Source of the DNA: Vulcanimicrobiota bacterium
GTDB taxonomy: Bacteria; Vulcanimicrobiota; Vulcanimicrobiia; Vulcanimicrobiales; Vulcanimicrobiaceae
Assembly (NCBI GenBank): GCA_030043675.1
Contig: JASHXG010000291.1
Coordinates: 1-7,855, forward strand
Direction: 5' to 3'
DNA: 7,855 bases
Shown piece by piece: positions 7,455-7,855 of this stretch. The position numbers were made by a program, and so were the translations under genes. A model generated the notes under the pieces. That model was not told where the DNA came from and made no database searches. It saw only the letters and a list, made by a program, of their open reading frames with translations. Within the stretch, counting starts at the first letter, position 1. Each line of letters begins with the position of its first letter.

Positions 7455-7480
7455 AACGCTAGGACAGCAAACCTAGCGTT
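7455..7480. repeat. Perfect 9-bp inverted repeat with 8-base spacer
   Basis: AACGCTAGG (7455-7463) and CCTAGCGTT (7472-7480) are exact reverse complements around ACAGCAAA. It lies in the divergent intergenic region directly beside the GGGAC dyad. There is no run of T after either side, so it does not look like an intrinsic terminator on either strand. A regulator-binding site, or a hairpin in the 5' leader of one of the flanking genes, is more likely. The dyad is seen directly; its function is inference. Confidence 0.6.
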
Positions 7481-7500
7481 CTTGGGACAATGGTCCCAAA
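7481..7500. promoter_or_regulatory. DosR-box-like palindrome, candidate response-regulator operator
   Basis: The stretch contains TTGGGAC-AATG-GTCCCAA, a perfect 7-bp dyad at 7482-7488 and 7493-7499. Its GGGAC-N4-GTCCC core has the same geometry as the mycobacterial DosR/DevR consensus TTSGGGACTWWAGTCCCSAA; by eye 15 of 20 positions agree. DosR is itself a NarL-family regulator, and the gene next door encodes a NarL-family protein with the same EKTVKN recognition-helix residues. The centre is about 68 bp before the GNAT ATG and about 130 bp before the regulator's GTG. Binding by that regulator is inferred. Confidence 0.5.
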
Positions 7501-7506
7501 GCCAAC

Positions 7507-7516
7507 CAGGCGCCTG
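7507..7516. repeat. Perfect 10-bp palindrome CAGGCGCCTG
   Basis: A self-complementary decamer without spacer, 8 bases after the DosR-like dyad. It may be part of the same control region or a chance GC-rich palindrome. Confidence 0.3.
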
Positions 7517-7524
7517 CGCAGTGT

Positions 7525-7536
7525 GACGTTCACGTC
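7525..7536. repeat. Inverted repeat GACGT-TC-ACGTC before the GNAT gene
   Basis: Five-base perfect arms (7525-7529 and 7532-7536) are separated by TC and end 22 bases before the ATG at 7559. This could be an operator overlapping the transcription start of the acetyltransferase gene. No convincing -10/-35 pair was found around it, so no promoter is called. Confidence 0.35.
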
Positions 7537-7558
7537 GAAAGAAACTAAAAGATACTAG

Positions 7559-7855
7559 ATGAACGCAATCCTTCGAGCGCTGGGTCCCTCTGATCTGCCT
7601 GCCGTGGCAGCGATTCACCGTGCTGCATTTCCGTCCAGCTGGCTAACCAAGCTTGGGGACGCAGCCGTCGTGCGATACTACGCCTGGCAGATGCAGGGGC
7701 CGCACGAGGCGTACGTGTTCGGCGCTACGATCGACGGCAAGCTCGGTGGCTTTTGCTTTGGCGGCGTATTTCCGACGGCCATTGCCGGCTACGTGCGGCA
7801 GAATTGGGCCCTTCTTGCATGGCGCCTGTTGATCCATCCGTCGTTGCTGCGAAGT
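7559..7855 (+). CDS. GNAT-family N-acetyltransferase, 5' part only
   Basis: The first 99 residues are visible and the frame is open to the window end. The opening looks like a GNAT fold: strand 1 and helix 1 in ILRALGPSDLPAVAAIHRAAFP (about residues 4-25), a segment SSWLTKLG (26-33), then paired strands EAYVFGATIDGKLGGFCFGG (about 53-72). The acetyl-CoA-binding loop (Q/RxxGxG/A) has not yet been reached, so the assignment rests on the N-terminal half. The start is certain: TAG at 7556-7558 stops the frame immediately before the ATG. The Shine-Dalgarno signal is weak (AAAAG, 7 bases upstream). Related GNATs occur in polysaccharide clusters, where they acetylate amino sugars; pairing with the DegT aminotransferase would recall WecE/WecD, but this gene is outside the operon and may be controlled separately through the dyad-rich upstream region. 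Confidence 0.72.
   Translation, partial: MNAILRALGPSDLPAVAAIHRAAFPSSWLTKLGDAAVVRYYAWQMQGPHEAYVFGATIDGKLGGFCFGGVFPTAIAGYVRQNWALLAWRLLIHPSLLRS

Noticed and set aside
7455..7480. Inverted repeat as an intrinsic terminator
   Set aside because: No T-run follows on either strand, and it lies between divergent 5' ends where no terminator is needed.

Overview
The window is GC-rich, almost fully coding DNA. It looks like part of an exopolysaccharide, capsule or O-antigen type locus from a high-GC bacterium. Nothing in it fixes the phylum. The coding style (tightly overlapping genes, GTG starts, alanine/arginine-rich proteins) would fit several high-GC lineages, for example Eremiobacterota/WPS-2, Acidobacteriota, Chloroflexota or Proteobacteria, and I do not choose among them.

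Positions 1-6743 hold six genes on the + strand, each overlapping the next by 4 to 23 bp: the C-terminal part of a GT-B glycosyltransferase (1-738), a FemAB/GNAT-like acyltransferase (735-1751), an undecaprenyl-phosphate sugar-1-phosphate transferase (1729-2796), a Wzx-like flippase (2786-4141), a Wzy/O-antigen-ligase-like membrane protein (4138-5574) and a DegT/DnrJ/EryC1/StrS PLP aminotransferase (5571-6743). Together these supply most of a Wzx/Wzy-type pathway: the sugar transferase starts the lipid-linked repeat unit, the glycosyltransferase extends it, the aminotransferase makes an amino sugar precursor, the acyltransferase probably decorates a sugar or transfers an aminoacyl group, the flippase moves the unit across the membrane, and the Wzy-like protein polymerises or ligates it. 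The tight overlaps suggest a translationally coupled operon that continues upstream of the window.

Positions 6716-7360 carry, on the - strand, a NarL/LuxR-family response regulator whose 3' end overlaps the aminotransferase tail to tail by 28 bp. Its receiver domain has an altered acidic pocket. The 198-bp region 7361-7558 lies between the divergently oriented regulator and a GNAT acetyltransferase gene that starts at 7559 and runs off the window. This intergenic region is AT-richer and full of dyad symmetries. One of them, at 7481-7500, resembles the DosR/DevR box of mycobacteria (GGGAC-N4-GTCCC flanked by TT/AA), and the neighbouring regulator has a DosR-like EKTVKN recognition-helix motif.

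The polysaccharide genes look conventional. The regulator, its candidate operator and the divergent acetyltransferase are the part most worth a second look. No RNA gene, insertion sequence, CRISPR array or convincing intrinsic terminator was seen.
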